From Roseburia sp. (lineage in GTDB: Bacteria; Bacillota_A; Clostridia; Lachnospirales; Lachnospiraceae), in the NCBI GenBank assembly GCA_019411365.1, contig DXQT01000028.1, positions 1 to 31,326 of the forward strand: a DNA stretch of 31,326 nucleotides, read 5' to 3'. The notes beneath the pieces were generated by a model. It made no database searches. It was given only the letters and a program-made list of their open reading frames with translations, and was not told where the DNA came from. The first letter of the stretch is position 1. The number at the start of each line of letters is the position of its first letter. The position numbers and the translations under genes are program-made. Below are positions 15,853-24,549 of the stretch, one piece after another.

Positions 15853-15900
15853 GATCAGATCCTCCTTTGCAAATATTTGATTCTTTCGAATCATCTGACT

Positions 15901-15931
15901 ATTAGATATAGCATAGCCACAAAAAGTTTCA
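15901..15931 (-). promoter_or_regulatory. Candidate autoregulated ECF promoter
   Basis: On the minus strand TGAAAC followed by five T (15931-15921) matches the -35 core recognised by SigV/SigW-type ECF factors. A CTATATCTAAT stretch (15911-15901) lies at about the right distance for the -10, although the usual CGTC-like core is not exact. It is about 50 bp upstream of the sigma-factor TTG start. Confidence 0.5.
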
Positions 15932-15958
15932 AAATCAATGCAAAACATCAAAAAGGTA

Positions 15959-15967
15959 TGGTATAAT
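15959..15967 (+). promoter_or_regulatory. Extended -10 promoter of the structured leader
   Basis: TGGTATAAT (15959-15967) is an extended -10 element with a perfect TATAAT. The -35 region is poor (TGCAAA near 15939). Transcription would begin around 15974, just before the structured leader at 15983. Confidence 0.6.
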
Positions 15968-15982
15968 GTGCGTAAGCATTGA

Positions 15983-16118
15983 GCAGTGCCAACGAAGTGA
16001 ACAATAAAAAATGACTGCTTGCAGGCACTTTTTTATTGTTTGCTTCGTTGATAGGGCGAAAGCCCGTCAGTCCGGAAAATCTCTGATTTTTCGGACGTGC
16101 ACTGCGGACAGGAGTGCA
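15983..16118 (+). ncRNA. Structured 5' leader RNA with multi-branch fold
   Basis: GCAGTGC (15983-15989) is the exact complement of GCACTGC (16099-16105), enclosing three hairpins: a 61-nt, nearly fully paired arm (15990-16050), a GGGCGAAAGCCC tetraloop (16054-16065), and GTCCG-AAAATC / GATTTT-CGGAC (16070-16096). A further hairpin TGCACT/AGTGCA (16098-16118) competes with the closing stem, so two exclusive states are possible. It lies between a promoter and the GNAT gene. It matches no RNA family I can name; it could be a riboregulator, or a small palindromic mobile element that happened to land here. Confidence 0.6.
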
Positions 16119-16146
16119 GCAAGAATTAAAAATGGAGACAAAAACA

Positions 16147-16638
16147 ATGGACATAAGATTTGCAACAATAAATGATATAGATGCGGTCACAGAGTTGGAA
16201 AGACAGTGTTTTCCACCGGAAGAAGCAGCAGAAAAAGACTCTTTTGAAAAACGCCTGACCGTATTCCCGAATCATTTCTGGTTACTGGAGGATTCCGGGA
16301 AACTGGCAAGCATGATCAATGGAATGACGACAGATATTCCAATCCTGCGGGATGAGATGTTTGAGGATGCCACAATGCACCGTGAAGAGGGACAGTGGCA
16401 GATGATCTTTGGAGTGGCAACGCTGCCGGAGTATCAGAAAATGGGATGTGCGTCGAAACTCATGGAGCGCGTGATCGCGGATGTCAAAGAGCAGGAACGA
16501 AAAGGGATCGTTTTAACGTGTAAAGAGAGTCTTATTCCATTTTATGAGAGATTTGGTTTTGTAAATGAAGGAAAGTCCATGTCAAAGCACGGGGGAGCCG
16601 TGTGGTATGATATGCGGCTGGTATTTGAAGAATTGTAG
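16147..16638 (+). CDS. GNAT-family N-acetyltransferase
   Basis: A 163-residue acetyl-CoA dependent acetyltransferase. It opens with DIRFATINDIDAVTELE. The acetyl-CoA loop is seen in GVATLPEYQKMGCASKLME (residues about 92-110) and the C-terminal LIPFYERFGFVNEG is typical. The sequence is nearest to the arylalkylamine (AANAT-like) GNAT branch by its KSMSKHGGAVWYDMRL ending; the substrate is unknown. I choose ATG 16147 because GGAG (16134-16137) lies 9 nt upstream; ATG 16132 and GTG 16114 are alternatives. A structured leader precedes it, and the TPR lipoprotein gene starts 20 bp after it, so the two may be co-transcribed. Confidence 0.85.
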   Translation: MDIRFATINDIDAVTELERQCFPPEEAAEKDSFEKRLTVFPNHFWLLEDSGKLASMINGMTTDIPILRDEMFEDATMHREEGQWQMIFGVATLPEYQKMGCASKLMERVIADVKEQERKGIVLTCKESLIPFYERFGFVNEGKSMSKHGGAVWYDMRLVFEEL

Positions 16639-16658
16639 GGAAAAGGAATTATTATAAT

Positions 16659-17837
16659 ATGAAGAAACACAGATTGCCATACATGGTAGCAGGGGCAGTA
16701 TTGTTTGCTGCACTTTTTACCGGATGTACCAATGAGCGCTTAGAAGATGAACTGGATTTCCGCAAGATTGGGATTAACAGTATGCAGTCCGGTGATTATG
16801 AAGGTGCAGTGGCTGCTTTTAACAGCGCACTATCCCAGTGTGTGGGGAAGATTACAGATACAGAACTCGACATCTGCTATTATAAGGCGGCAGCACAGTA
16901 TGCCGGTGGAGATATAGAGGGAGCTCTTGCTACTTATCAGGCGATGATCGATTATGATGAGGAAAACGGCAACGCATATTATCTGCATGGATGTCTGAGT
17001 CTAAAGCAGCAGGATACGGATACGGCAAAAAAAGATTTTGCCAATGCTGTCAAATATAACCCGGATGATTATGAACTGTATGTTGGGATTTATGAGAACC
17101 TTGCCGGTAATAATATGACTGAGGAAGGGGAAGAGTATTTAAACAAAGCGTTTGATATCAAGGGAAATTCCGCAGAAAATCTTACCTGGCGCGGCAGGAT
17201 TTATTATCTGCTCGGACAATATGATAATGCAGTCAAAGAGTTAGAAGGAGCAGTCAAAAAGGACAGTGCCAAAGCAAACCTTTACCTTGCACAGGTCTAT
17301 GAAGCGGAAGAAGATTCTGCAAATGCGGAAAAATATTATCAGGCATATGTCGACAGTGGTACGGCGGACTCTGTGGCAATGAATGCGCTTGCCGAGATCC
17401 AGATGGAAAAAGGCAACTATGAAGCGGCGTTAGAGGATATCAGACAGGGACTTGCGATGGATAATGTCACAAATCAGCAGGAGCTTTTGTCAAATCAGAT
17501 CATTGCTTATGAGTACAGCGGTGATTTTTCATCTGCGTGGGATGTCGTTCAGCAGTACGTTTCCCTTTATCCGGATGATGAGGCGGCGCAGAGAGAATAT
17601 ATCTTTTTAAAGAACCGCCAGAATACGGATGCGGGCAGCGATGCAGAAAGTACGGATTCTTCAGATGAAGGGCAAAACTCTACGGGAAATAGTTCCACGG
17701 ACGATAGCTCTGCACAAAGTGATACCACGAATGATAGTTCTACAGGAGACAGTTCTGCGGAGAATCGTTTAGCACAGAGTGATTCGACAGGGGATAATAC
17801 TGCGGGAGACAGTTCTTCACAGGATACAGGAAATTAG
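16659..17837 (+). CDS. TPR-repeat lipoprotein
   Basis: A 392-residue lipoprotein. A signal peptide ends in the lipobox LFTGC (C23), so it should be anchored to the outer face of the membrane. Residues about 35-315 hold seven or so tetratricopeptide repeats (for example QSGDYEGAVAAFNSAL and LGQYDNAVKELEGAV), which form a protein-binding scaffold. The tail (about 325-392) is low-complexity S/T/D/G/N, with repeats of the DSSTGDSS and AQSD type, probably a flexible extracellular linker and a good substrate for slippage. It lies 26 bp before hflX. Its partners are unknown. Confidence 0.88.
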   Translation: MKKHRLPYMVAGAVLFAALFTGCTNERLEDELDFRKIGINSMQSGDYEGAVAAFNSALSQCVGKITDTELDICYYKAAAQYAGGDIEGALATYQAMIDYDEENGNAYYLHGCLSLKQQDTDTAKKDFANAVKYNPDDYELYVGIYENLAGNNMTEEGEEYLNKAFDIKGNSAENLTWRGRIYYLLGQYDNAVKELEGAVKKDSAKANLYLAQVYEAEEDSANAEKYYQAYVDSGTADSVAMNALAEIQMEKGNYEAALEDIRQGLAMDNVTNQQELLSNQIIAYEYSGDFSSAWDVVQQYVSLYPDDEAAQREYIFLKNRQNTDAGSDAESTDSSDEGQNSTGNSSTDDSSAQSDTTNDSSTGDSSAENRLAQSDSTGDNTAGDSSSQDTGN

Positions 17838-17863
17838 AATTAGAGACAGCAAGGGAGGAACAC

Positions 17864-19108
17864 ATGCCAGAACCCATTAAAATAGAAGAAGTAAAAGAGC
17901 GTGTCATTTTAGTCGGTGTCAGCGAACAGGATGGTGACGATGCGGAAGATTCCGTCGCAGAATTAGCAGAACTTGTAAAGACAGCAGGAGCAGTTACCGT
18001 CGGTACGCTGATCCAGAAACGTGAACTGATCCATCCGGGCACCTATGTTGGAACCGGAAAAGTGCAGGAAATCGCCGACATGATCGCGGAACTAGGTGCG
18101 ACTGGTATCGTCTGTGATGATGAGTTATCGCCGGCACAGCTCAAAAACTTAGAGCAGATGTTAGATACAAAAGTCATGGACCGGACGCTTATTATCCTCG
18201 ATATTTTTGCGGCGAGGGCAACAACGAGCGAGGGAAAGATCCAGGTCGAGCTGGCGCAGTTAAAATACAGACTAAGCCGTCTGACCGGTCTCGGGCGTTC
18301 CATGTCAAGACTTGGCGGTGGTATCGGAACCAGAGGCCCCGGTGAGAAAAAGTTGGAGATGGACAGGCGTCTGATCAAAGACCGTATTGCGCAGTTGAAC
18401 CGTGAATTAAAAGAAGTGAGGAAACACCGTGAGATCACGCGCGCCCAGAGGGAAAAGAAACAGATTCCTGTGGCTGCGATCGTCGGATACACCAATGCGG
18501 GAAAATCAACACTTTTAAACCACTTAACGGGAGCGGGAGTGTTAGAGGAAGATAAGCTGTTTGCAACTTTAGATCCGACAACGCGTGTCTTAGAACTGCC
18601 TGGCAGACAGGAAATCCTTCTGACGGACACGGTCGGTTTTATCCGGAAACTGCCGCATCATCTGATCGAAGCATTTAAGAGTACCTTAGAGGAAGCCAAA
18701 TATGCGGACTATATTCTACATGTGGTAGATGCTTCCAATCCACAGCGGGACAAGCAGATGCACATAGTGTATGATACACTCTACCAGCTTGATATCAGGG
18801 AAAAAACGATCATTACCTTATTTAATAAGCAGGATCAGGTCACAGATGAGGAGCCGATCCGTGATTTTAAGGCAGATTATACATTGGCGGTTTCCGCAAA
18901 AAAGGGAACAGGATTAGAGGAGTTGAAAGAACTTTTCTGTACGCTGCTGCGGGATAATAAAATATTAGTGGAGCGTACAATCTCTTATCAGGAGGCTGGA
19001 ATTTTACAGCAGATCAGAAAGAGTGGAGAACTTTTAGAGGAAGAGTACCGGCCGGAGGGCATTTTTATCCGCGCCTATGTCACGCCGGAAATCTATGGCA
19101 GTTTATAG
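17864..19108 (+). CDS. hflX: Ribosome-associated GTPase HflX
   Basis: A 414-residue GTPase that binds the large ribosomal subunit and splits or rescues stalled ribosomes after stress. The N-terminal HflX domain contains GTYVGTGKVQEI, and the linker has the diagnostic GGIGTRGPGEKKLE. In the G domain, G1 is GYTNAGKS (residues 208-215), G2 lies in the DPTTR region, G3 is DTVGF and G4 is NKQD. A short C-terminal domain ends the protein. A strong AAGGGAGGA precedes the ATG. It is probably translated from the same transcript as the TPR lipoprotein. No clear terminator follows before pyrC. Confidence 0.96.
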   Translation: MPEPIKIEEVKERVILVGVSEQDGDDAEDSVAELAELVKTAGAVTVGTLIQKRELIHPGTYVGTGKVQEIADMIAELGATGIVCDDELSPAQLKNLEQMLDTKVMDRTLIILDIFAARATTSEGKIQVELAQLKYRLSRLTGLGRSMSRLGGGIGTRGPGEKKLEMDRRLIKDRIAQLNRELKEVRKHREITRAQREKKQIPVAAIVGYTNAGKSTLLNHLTGAGVLEEDKLFATLDPTTRVLELPGRQEILLTDTVGFIRKLPHHLIEAFKSTLEEAKYADYILHVVDASNPQRDKQMHIVYDTLYQLDIREKTIITLFNKQDQVTDEEPIRDFKADYTLAVSAKKGTGLEELKELFCTLLRDNKILVERTISYQEAGILQQIRKSGELLEEEYRPEGIFIRAYVTPEIYGSL

Positions 19109-19221
19109 AGGCTTTGTGTTTACGAAGATTTTTGCATATGGTACACTGATATAAAATTTGACAGAATACAGACAAAATTTTGCACAGAAGCGATGAAAGC
19201 GTGCTTCGGAATGGAGAAATT

Positions 19222-20547
19222 ATGACAATATTAATTCAAAATGGACAGGTGATCAATCCTGCCACAGGGATGAATGAAGTTGCAGATGTATTGGTGGAAA
19301 ATGGTGTTGTTTCTAAGATCGAAAAAGGGATCAAAGAGAAAGCAGACCGGAAGATCAATGCGAAGGGATGTTTTGTCATGCCGGGATTTATTGACATGCA
19401 TGTGCATCTGCGTGATCCGGGATTTGAGGAAAAAGAAACGATCGAAACAGGCTGCCGCGCAGCAGCACACGGTGGATATACAACGATTCTTGCAATGCCG
19501 AACACCAAACCGGTTGTTGACAATCCGGATGTTGTAAATTATGTGCATAATAAGGCAAAAACGGTCGGACTTGTAAATGTATTACAGGTGGGTGCCGTGA
19601 CAAAAAATCAGGAAGGAAAAGAACTTGCGGATATTGAGGGAATGGTAAAGGCTGGAATCCCTGCAATCAGTGAGGACGGAAAATCCGTCATGAATGCCCA
19701 GCTATACCGCGAGGCGATGGAAAAAGCTGCAAAATTGGGCATTGTGGTACTTGCACATTGTGAGGATAAAAATCTTGTCAATGGCGGTGTCATGAATGAG
19801 GATGAGCATGCAAGAGAACTTGGATTAAAGGGAATCACCAATTCCGTAGAAGATATCATTGTTGCAAGAGATATCATGCTAAGCCACGACACCGGGGCAA
19901 AACTTCATTTATGTCATTGCTCAACGGAAGATTCCGTCATGATGGTCGATCTTGCAAAGCAGAAGAATGTAAAAGTTACCGCAGAAGTATGTCCGCATCA
20001 TTTTACACTGACTTCGGATGATATACGCAAGATCGCACCGGAAATGGATGTGGAAAAGAATGTGATTGCTGCGGATGCGGATGCAGATACTAATTTTAAG
20101 ATGAACCCGCCGCTTCGTACTAAAAAAGACGTGGAGGCACTAAGAGTGGGACTTCGTGACAATATTATGGATGTGATTTCTACCGATCATGCACCGCATA
20201 CATTTGCAGATAAAAATACCTCCATGAAGAATGCGCCGTTTGGAATCGTCGGACTTGAAACCGCAGCATGCTTAACCTATACAGAACTGGTACTTGGCGG
20301 TTATCTGACACCGATGCAGATGGCAGAAAAAATGAGTTATAATCCGGCGAAGATCGTCGGACTTGACAAGGGCGATATCGCTCCTGGAAAGACAGCAGAT
20401 ATCGTGATCTTTGATCCGAATGAAACTTATAAGATCGATAAAAACAAATTTGCAAGCAAGGGAAGAAATACCCCGTTTGACGGAAGAACGGTGACCGGAA
20501 AAGTAAAAATGACGATCGTTGGCGGTCATATCGTATATGAGGAATAA
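19222..20547 (+). CDS. pyrC: Dihydroorotase
   Basis: A 441-residue zinc amidohydrolase that closes carbamoyl-aspartate to dihydroorotate, the third step of pyrimidine synthesis. It is the long class I type. Metal-binding motifs are DMHVHLRDPG, AHCEDK, LHLCHCSTED and the catalytic STDHAPH; EKETIETG follows the first motif as usual. The ATG at 19222 is chosen because GGAG lies 5-8 nt upstream; the in-frame extension to 19180 lacks a ribosome site. The 110 bp upstream hold a possible weak promoter (TTTACG 19119 and TACACT 19142, 17 bp apart) and a GAAGC/GCTTC hairpin next to the ribosome site. No PyrR attenuator is evident. First gene of a pyrC-pyrK-pyrD cluster. Confidence 0.95.
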   Translation: MTILIQNGQVINPATGMNEVADVLVENGVVSKIEKGIKEKADRKINAKGCFVMPGFIDMHVHLRDPGFEEKETIETGCRAAAHGGYTTILAMPNTKPVVDNPDVVNYVHNKAKTVGLVNVLQVGAVTKNQEGKELADIEGMVKAGIPAISEDGKSVMNAQLYREAMEKAAKLGIVVLAHCEDKNLVNGGVMNEDEHARELGLKGITNSVEDIIVARDIMLSHDTGAKLHLCHCSTEDSVMMVDLAKQKNVKVTAEVCPHHFTLTSDDIRKIAPEMDVEKNVIAADADADTNFKMNPPLRTKKDVEALRVGLRDNIMDVISTDHAPHTFADKNTSMKNAPFGIVGLETAACLTYTELVLGGYLTPMQMAEKMSYNPAKIVGLDKGDIAPGKTADIVIFDPNETYKIDKNKFASKGRNTPFDGRTVTGKVKMTIVGGHIVYEE

Positions 20548-20576
20548 AAAAGCGGGTAGATAAAAGGAGAAAATTC

Positions 20577-21353
20577 ATGCAGACAAAGGGCACAAAATTT
20601 GAGGAAACTGCGATCATCATCCGGCAGGAAGAAATCGCGGACGATATTTACAGTATGTGGCTGCGCACAGAGCACATCGCAGCACATGCAAAAGCAGGAC
20701 AGTTTGTTTCTGTCTACTGCAATGAGGGAAGCAGACTGCTTCCAAGACCGATCAGTATCTGTGAGATCGACAGAAAGGACGGTGCGATCCGTCTGGTATA
20801 CCGTGTGGCAGGAAAGGGAACCGCAGAATTTTCCGGCATGCGCACCGGTATGCAGTTAAAAGTGGTAGGACCGCTTGGAAATGGATTCCCACAGAAAAAC
20901 AAAAAGGCATTTCTGATCGGTGGAGGAATCGGAATCCCGCCAATGTTAGAACTTGCCAAAGAGTTAGACTGCGAGAAACAGATCGTGCTTGGATTCCGGG
21001 ATGAGCTTTTCCTGCTGGAAGATTTCCGTAACCGCGGACAGATCTATATTGCAACGGAGGATGGCAGTGCCGGAACAGAGGGAAATGTACTTGATGCGAT
21101 CCGTGAGAACGGACTGGATGCAGACATCATTTATGCCTGTGGACCAACCCCGATGCTGCGTGCAATCAAAGAATATGCCGCAGAGCAGAACATCGAGTGC
21201 TGGATTTCCATGGAAGAGCGCATGGCATGCGGTATCGGAGCCTGTCTTGCCTGCGTGTGCAAGTCAAAAGAAAAAGATGCACACAGCAATGTAAAAAATA
21301 AGAGAATCTGTAAAGAGGGACCGGTATTTCTTGCACAGGAGGTAGAATTCTGA
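20577..21353 (+). CDS. pyrK: Dihydroorotate dehydrogenase B, electron-transfer subunit
   Basis: A 258-residue FAD and [2Fe-2S] protein that passes electrons from dihydroorotate dehydrogenase to NAD. It has the flavin-binding RLLPRPISICEID, the FNR-like GNGFPQKNKKAFLIGGGIGI, the pyridine-nucleotide region ADIIYACGPTPMLRAI, and the cluster cysteines in MACGIGACLACVCKS with a fourth cysteine in RICKEG. AAAGGAG lies upstream of the ATG at 20577. Its TGA shares one base with the ATG of pyrD (TGATG), so the two subunits are translationally coupled, in keeping with the PyrK2-PyrD2 complex. Confidence 0.95.
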   Translation: MQTKGTKFEETAIIIRQEEIADDIYSMWLRTEHIAAHAKAGQFVSVYCNEGSRLLPRPISICEIDRKDGAIRLVYRVAGKGTAEFSGMRTGMQLKVVGPLGNGFPQKNKKAFLIGGGIGIPPMLELAKELDCEKQIVLGFRDELFLLEDFRNRGQIYIATEDGSAGTEGNVLDAIRENGLDADIIYACGPTPMLRAIKEYAAEQNIECWISMEERMACGIGACLACVCKSKEKDAHSNVKNKRICKEGPVFLAQEVEF

Positions 21354-22261
21354 TGAACATGAAAGTAGATTTATGTGGAGTGACATTAAATAATCCGGTC
21401 ATGACTGCGTCCGGAACGTTTGGCGCCGGGGAAGAATATTCGGAGTTTGTGGATTTAAACCGTCTTGGTGCTGTTGTGACAAAGGGTGTTGCCAATGTAC
21501 CGTGGGAAGGAAATCCGACACCGCGTGTGGCTGAGGTATACGGGGGCATGTTAAATGCGATCGGACTTCAGAATCCGGGTATTGATCTTTTCATTGAGCG
21601 CGATATTCCTTTCTTAAAGAAATATGATACCAGAATTGTGGTCAATGTATGTGGACATACAACGTCGGAATACATAGAAGTTGTGGACAGACTTGCAGAC
21701 CAGCCGGTCGATCTTTTAGAGATCAATATTTCCTGTCCGAATGTAAAAGAGGGCGGAATTGCCTTTGGACAGAATCCAAAGATGGTTGAAGATATCACAA
21801 GAGAGATCAAGGCGCATGCAAAACAGCCTGTCATCATGAAACTTTCACCGAATGTAACAGACATCACGGAGATGGCGCGTGCGGCAGAAGCCGGCGGTGC
21901 GGACGGTTTATCGTTGATCAACACGCTGACAGGAATGAAGATCGATATCCACAGACGCACGTTTGCACTGGCAAACAGAACGGGCGGCATGTCAGGTCCT
22001 GCCGTGCATCCGGTTGCAGTGCGCATGGTATATCAGACCGCACAGGCGGTAAATATCCCGATCGTTGGTATGGGCGGGATCATGAATGCAGATGATGCGA
22101 TCGAGATGATCCTTGCGGGAGCAACGGCAGTGTCTGTCGGAACAGCAAACTTTACCAATCCACAGGTAACCATGGAGATTGTTGACGGAATCCGCGATTA
22201 TATGGAGCGTTATCAGGTAAAAGATATCAAAGAACTCGTAGGCGCAGTACACGATAGATAA
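21353..22261 (+). CDS. pyrD: Dihydroorotate dehydrogenase B, catalytic subunit
   Basis: A 302-residue FMN TIM-barrel enzyme of class 1B that oxidises dihydroorotate to orotate. Visible are NPVMTASGTFGAGEEY, NAIGLQNPG, the active-site cysteine in NISCPNVKEGG, MKLSPNVTDI, and the phosphate-binding VGMGGIMNADDA followed by ATAVSVGTANF. The ATG at 21353 overlaps the pyrK stop; an in-frame ATG two codons later is an equally possible start. Without PyrK it could not use NAD. No terminator separates it from the next gene, only 20 bp away. Confidence 0.95.
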   Translation: MNMKVDLCGVTLNNPVMTASGTFGAGEEYSEFVDLNRLGAVVTKGVANVPWEGNPTPRVAEVYGGMLNAIGLQNPGIDLFIERDIPFLKKYDTRIVVNVCGHTTSEYIEVVDRLADQPVDLLEINISCPNVKEGGIAFGQNPKMVEDITREIKAHAKQPVIMKLSPNVTDITEMARAAEAGGADGLSLINTLTGMKIDIHRRTFALANRTGGMSGPAVHPVAVRMVYQTAQAVNIPIVGMGGIMNADDAIEMILAGATAVSVGTANFTNPQVTMEIVDGIRDYMERYQVKDIKELVGAVHDR

Positions 22262-22281
22262 ATCACAGGGGAATGTAAGTT

Positions 22282-24525
22282 ATGAAAATATTAAAAAAAA
22301 TCATTTGTATCTGTCTCGTTGCAATCCTGGCAGCAGGGCTTTTTCCCGGTGCACAGACAGAGGTTTATGCAGCTGGAAAACCGGTACAGTTAGTATCCTG
22401 TAAAGTAAATTCAGTTGGAAGCAAGGTAACGGTAAAAGCAAAAGTTGCCGGAATACAGAAAGGAATGGGAAAAAAACTTTACCTGTTTTCGGTAGATGCC
22501 AATGTAAAAGAAAATGCAAAACTTGCCGGAAAACCGGTGGCTTCCGCTAACTTTAAAAAAGGTACTGTCACATTTTCTGTAAAATATAAGAGCAGCATGC
22601 TTTGCCAGAAATTTGTGGCTGCATACAAAAAAGGAAAAAAATATATAGCAGTCAGTGGTGCACAGTATATTACAAATCCGGAGGCACTGGCATCCTACAC
22701 CGGTACCGGTGTTAAGACAACGTCTAAAAAAGGACTGCAGCCGGACTGGGCAGATCACACGTCGGTAAAGAAACTCCGTACGCAGCATGTTGTCTTAAAC
22801 TGGTCGATCGAAGAAATTTTAAATAAAGACTGCGGAAATAAAGAGGTGTATAAATACCGCGGGAAAAAATATACATTTGACAGGGATCGTGTAAACTGGC
22901 TGCAGGATCAGGTGCGTCAGTATATTGACGATGGATCCAAAGTATATGTGATCCTGCTTCTTGGCAAAGACGCAAAAGGCCAGGCGGGCAAAATGAGTTA
23001 TGGCGGTGGAAAAATATTCTCTTCCATTAAGACAACATCAGCAGCAGGATGCCGTACCTGGGAAGCATTTATGAGTTACATGGCAGAGAAATTTGGCAAT
23101 GAACAGCATTTGGTGTCCGGATGGATCTTGGGAAATGAGGTTGACAGCCCTTATGACTGGAACTATGCGGGCGGAAAAAGCTTAAGTGCGTATATGGATG
23201 ATTATGCGCGGGCATTCCGCATTGCATATAATGCTACAAAGAGTGTCAGCAGCCATTCAAAGGTATATATCAGCCTTGATTATAACTGGAATCAGGATGT
23301 CGATGGAGGCGGAAACAGCTTTTTCTCGACGAAGAAGACACTGGACACATTTTATTCGAAACTGAAAGCGCAGGGGAAGATCTGTCCAAACATTGCATAT
23401 CATGCATATTCACAGGGACTTGTGGAGCCAAAATTCTGGGATGACTCTTTAGCAGGCAGTGGTGTGGATTCCACGATCATTACCATGAAAAATATTTCTG
23501 TCCTGACGGAATATGTAAAAAAGAAGATCGGCAAAGATGCAACGATCATGCTTGCAGAGCAGGCGTTCAATTCGACACAGGGAGAAGAGCTGCAGGCAGC
23601 AACATATGCGTATGCTTACTATATCAGCGAAGGCAATAAGATGATCGAATCCTTTATCTATGCGAGAGATACCGAACCGCAGTCGGATGTGGATCAGGGC
23701 TTTTACTGGGGACTTCGCGATATCAATGGCAGAGAGCGTAAAATATATAATACATTTAAAGTGATCGATTCAAAGGAGTCTTTGGATAAGACGAAGAATC
23801 TTCTCTCCTATACAGACTTAAGTTCATGGACACAGATTCCTGGAATTAAAAAGTCTACTTTTAAAAATAACCGTTCCATCAAAAACAAATGGCCGCTAGT
23901 ACAGTCAACCAGCCTGTATGTGTGTCTTGCGGATGATAACTGGCAGAGAGAGACAACTTATGTCTACGACGGAAAGAAACATAAACCTGCAGTAACGGTA
24001 AAACGTAATTATACCGGAAAGACGGTTCCGAAAAAGAATTATTCCGTAAAATATCTGACAGACTGCAGGAGTATCGGAGTACATCGTATTCAGATTAAAT
24101 TAAAAGGTGATTTCCGCGGAACGATCATCCGGGAGTTTACGATCGCACCGCAGAATGCAATGCTGAATGATCTGGTGATGACGTCAAATTCTGCTACGGT
24201 AAGCTGGAATGTACCAAAGAAGACCAAAGAGCAGATTACCGGTTATATGATCCAGTATACGGATGGAGAAGGTGGTTTTTATTCGACACCGGAAAAAGAT
24301 ATCCATCTGATCAAGATCAAAAACAGCAATAAATTAAAATATACGATCAAGGGACTTACCAAGGGCAAACGCTATTTTGTAAGAATAACGACCTATAAAA
24401 CAGTTATGGTAGATGGCAAACCAAAAGATATCATTGCCGGATGGGGATATGATGATATCAAATATGATTATGCCACAGATCCGGTCGTGCCGGAACCGGA
24501 TACAGAAGAGGATACCTTAGAATAA
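22282..24525 (+). CDS. Secreted glycosidase-like protein (DUF5722) with Ig-like and FnIII domains
   Basis: A 747-residue exported protein. The signal peptide ends near VYAA (about residue 31). A beta-rich N-terminal domain (about 32-130) precedes a TIM-barrel-like region (about 150-510) resembling DUF5722. Within it, GWILGNEVDSP (E286) and MLAEQAFNS (E426) look like the acid/base and nucleophile of a clan A glycoside hydrolase. An Ig-like domain (about 565-635, YVYDGKKHKPAVTVKRNYTG) and a fibronectin type III domain (about 640-735) follow, then an acidic tail. No wall-anchor motif is seen. The substrate is unknown; catalytic roles are inferred from motif spacing. It sits 20 bp after pyrD, an odd neighbour. 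Confidence 0.75.
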   Translation: MKILKKIICICLVAILAAGLFPGAQTEVYAAGKPVQLVSCKVNSVGSKVTVKAKVAGIQKGMGKKLYLFSVDANVKENAKLAGKPVASANFKKGTVTFSVKYKSSMLCQKFVAAYKKGKKYIAVSGAQYITNPEALASYTGTGVKTTSKKGLQPDWADHTSVKKLRTQHVVLNWSIEEILNKDCGNKEVYKYRGKKYTFDRDRVNWLQDQVRQYIDDGSKVYVILLLGKDAKGQAGKMSYGGGKIFSSIKTTSAAGCRTWEAFMSYMAEKFGNEQHLVSGWILGNEVDSPYDWNYAGGKSLSAYMDDYARAFRIAYNATKSVSSHSKVYISLDYNWNQDVDGGGNSFFSTKKTLDTFYSKLKAQGKICPNIAYHAYSQGLVEPKFWDDSLAGSGVDSTIITMKNISVLTEYVKKKIGKDATIMLAEQAFNSTQGEELQAATYAYAYYISEGNKMIESFIYARDTEPQSDVDQGFYWGLRDINGRERKIYNTFKVIDSKESLDKTKNLLSYTDLSSWTQIPGIKKSTFKNNRSIKNKWPLVQSTSLYVCLADDNWQRETTYVYDGKKHKPAVTVKRNYTGKTVPKKNYSVKYLTDCRSIGVHRIQIKLKGDFRGTIIREFTIAPQNAMLNDLVMTSNSATVSWNVPKKTKEQITGYMIQYTDGEGGFYSTPEKDIHLIKIKNSNKLKYTIKGLTKGKRYFVRITTYKTVMVDGKPKDIIAGWGYDDIKYDYATDPVVPEPDTEEDTLE

Positions 24526-24549
24526 GCGATTGAGGTAATGTGAAATACG

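Noticed and set aside
15853..15951. Longer start for the ECF sigma factor at 15951
   Set aside because: The extra 33 codons run through the putative ECF promoter, and a strong AAGGAGG immediately upstream points to TTG 15852.
16114..16146. GTG or ATG starts at 16114 and 16132 for the GNAT gene
   Set aside because: The AGGAG at 16110 is too far from ATG 16132 and overlaps GTG 16114. GGAG at 16134-16137 fits ATG 16147 best, and the protein family begins there.
18043..18630. 195-codon minus-strand ORF opposite hflX
   Set aside because: It lies wholly within the conserved hflX gene, has no ribosome site and no recognisable family; it is a shadow of codon bias.
21568..22026. 152-codon minus-strand ORF opposite pyrD
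   Set aside because: Fully contained in pyrD, with a composition typical of an antisense shadow.
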